The notes beneath the pieces are model-generated. The model was not told where the DNA came from. It saw nothing but the letters and a program-made list of their open reading frames with translations, and did not search any database. This document shows, one piece after another, positions 63,150-64,000 of a DNA stretch of 64,000 nt. Position 1 is the first letter of the stretch. The number at the start of each line of letters is the position of its first letter. A program made the translations under genes and the position numbers. Origin of the DNA: Bacteroidaceae bacterium. Lineage in GTDB: Bacteria > Bacteroidota > Bacteroidia > Bacteroidales > Bacteroidaceae. Where the stretch lies: assembly GCA_017529865.1 (NCBI GenBank), contig JAFXNA010000004.1, positions 1 to 64,000 of the forward strand, read 5' to 3'.

Positions 63150-63746
63150 ATGAAATTCTATTTCATCAGACATGCACCGACGTCAGCCAACCTCTCTGGT
63201 TCGATGGTGGCCGGGTACGAGAACTCGGATATCAACCTGTACGACAAGCCCGAAGACTGGGAAGAACTTGTCGGCAAGTTCATTCCAGAAGAGGACCGCA
63301 AGGTCATAGTCAGCTCCCCAACAAAGCGCTGCATAAGCACCGCCAAGCTCCTGTTCGGACACCTTCCCAACGAGGTCACGACCAGTCTCGGTGAATTCGA
63401 CTGCAAGGCTCTCGGAAACAGGAAGTTCTGGGAGATTACGGAACAGGAGTTCAACAAGCTGGTGTTCCTCCCCGCTTCCACGATGGAGAAACGGGCGAAA
63501 ATCGTGCTGCACGACATGGGAAACGATATCCGTCACGAGAACAGCACGAACGCTGTAATCGCAATTTCGCACGGGATGTTAATCCGCTATATCTATCATT
63601 ACGTGAACGGTAATGCGGGCATCAGTGCGTACGACATCATCAACTCCAAGGGCTTCACGTTTTCCAACCTTGATTTGCTCATCGTAGACACGGTGAAGAG
63701 AACAGTGGAAGTCCATCATTATAAGGAACCAATCAATCACAAATAA
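63150..63746 (+). CDS. Histidine phosphatase (phosphoglycerate mutase-like)
   Basis: A 198-aa protein of the histidine phosphatase superfamily: RHAPTSANLSG (7-17, catalytic His8), VSSPTKRCISTAKLLFG near 50, GEFDCKALG near 80 (acid) and AISHGMLIRYIYHY near 138 (second His). It removes phosphate from small molecules or nucleotides; the substrate is unknown. All catalytic residues are present. Its start immediately follows the preceding stop. A membrane-protein gene follows. Confidence 0.9.
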   Translation: MKFYFIRHAPTSANLSGSMVAGYENSDINLYDKPEDWEELVGKFIPEEDRKVIVSSPTKRCISTAKLLFGHLPNEVTTSLGEFDCKALGNRKFWEITEQEFNKLVFLPASTMEKRAKIVLHDMGNDIRHENSTNAVIAISHGMLIRYIYHYVNGNAGISAYDIINSKGFTFSNLDLLIVDTVKRTVEVHHYKEPINHK

Positions 63747-63758
63747 GGAGATAGATAT

Positions 63759-64000
63759 ATGTGGATAGCAGCAGTTGTAACTGTGTCCGTAGTGGTAAGT
63801 ATAATCATTGGCGTCATCTTGGTCAAGCGTGACAACAAGATGGCATTCCACCGTCTCCGTGAAGCGGTGGCGACCTGGGCCGTTTATGAAATACGCAGGA
63901 GCAACCATTTGTTCGGCTCGTTCTGGGATACTGACCACCCCATTTTTGTAGTCCGTGCGGCAAGCCCAAGACACGCAATGGAACGCTACTTCCGTCACTA
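63759..64000 (+). CDS. Membrane-anchored protein, cut by window edge
   Basis: Begins MWIAAVVTVSVVVSIIIGVI, one N-terminal transmembrane helix, then a basic segment (KRDNKMAFHRLREAVATWAV). AAGGAGATAGATAT precedes the ATG. The rest lies beyond the window; the visible FWDTDHPIFVVRAASPRHAM is not recognised. Confidence 0.75.
   Translation, partial: MWIAAVVTVSVVVSIIIGVILVKRDNKMAFHRLREAVATWAVYEIRRSNHLFGSFWDTDHPIFVVRAASPRHAMERYFRH

Noticed and set aside
1-64000. Stop-codon reassignment
   Set aside because: TAA, TAG and TGA all end recognisable genes (for example 41428 TAG, 57893 TGA), and no gene reads through one.
1-64000. Insertion sequences or transposases
   Set aside because: No transposase, terminal inverted repeat or target duplication was recognised.

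Overview
The window looks like part of a very large double-stranded DNA tailed phage (huge or jumbo class) of a bacterium. A megaplasmid cannot be excluded, because no terminase, capsid or tail gene lies in these 64 kb. The phage reading rests on gene style: about 110 short, tightly packed, mostly unrecognisable genes in long same-strand blocks; a T4-type family B DNA polymerase; an SSB with an acidic tail; a PD-(D/E)XK nuclease; an NPPY methyltransferase; a Thg1-like protein; a CCA-adding enzyme; and several families I know mainly from phage genomes. All three stop codons are used normally. The host is uncertain. The promoters are sigma70-like (TTGACA, 17 bp, TATATT). Small lipoproteins and a SPOR-like domain favour a Gram-negative host, and one 49-aa peptide resembles peptides common in the Bacteroidota/Fibrobacterota group, which is weak evidence.

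Layout. (1) 1-4.1 kb, minus: separately terminated units with three paralogous 23-28 aa basic microproteins, a DUF4314 protein, a MoxR/CobS-like AAA+ ATPase, a 21-bp motif repeated five times and a 44-bp leader present twice. It ends in a 0.5 kb non-coding, repeat- and hairpin-rich region next to ssb. (2) 4.1-29.5 kb, minus: about 65 small genes, many overlapping by ATGA, cut into transcription units by the TTGACA/TATATT promoters. It includes many zinc-ribbon proteins, a stand-alone GatB-tail protein, a KH protein, a DNA methyltransferase, a metallophosphoesterase, DUF1653 and SinR/Cas2-like proteins, and small membrane proteins and lipoproteins. (3) 29.6-30.7 kb, plus: three unknown genes. 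(4) 30.7-33.5 kb, minus: DUF488, DUF5662 and Thg1. (5) 33.5-41.4 kb, plus: a large PcfJ-like protein, an HExxH protein, an acidic protein, a conserved phage protein and the CCA-adding enzyme. (6) 41.5-49.1 kb, minus: a 1281-aa Q/G/A-repeat VWA protein, small helical proteins and the nuclease. (7) 49.2-53.7 kb, plus: three large proteins, possibly structural, one with a SPOR-like C-terminus. (8) 53.8-62.3 kb, minus: a DUF1848 protein, DNA polymerase, a translationally coupled MoxR-VWA pair, two glycosyltransferases and a small repeat protein. (9) 62.4-64 kb, plus: a coiled-coil zinc protein, a histidine phosphatase and a cut-off membrane protein.

How the parts work together. Polymerase, SSB, nuclease and methyltransferase form a replication and DNA-processing set. 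Thg1, the CCA enzyme, the GatB tail and the KH protein suggest upkeep of tRNA or translation, although I see no tRNA gene here. The most unusual theme is the spread MoxR-VWA machinery: two AAA+ ATPases, two VWA proteins whose peptidase-like regions look inactive, and a stand-alone protein that keeps HExxH.
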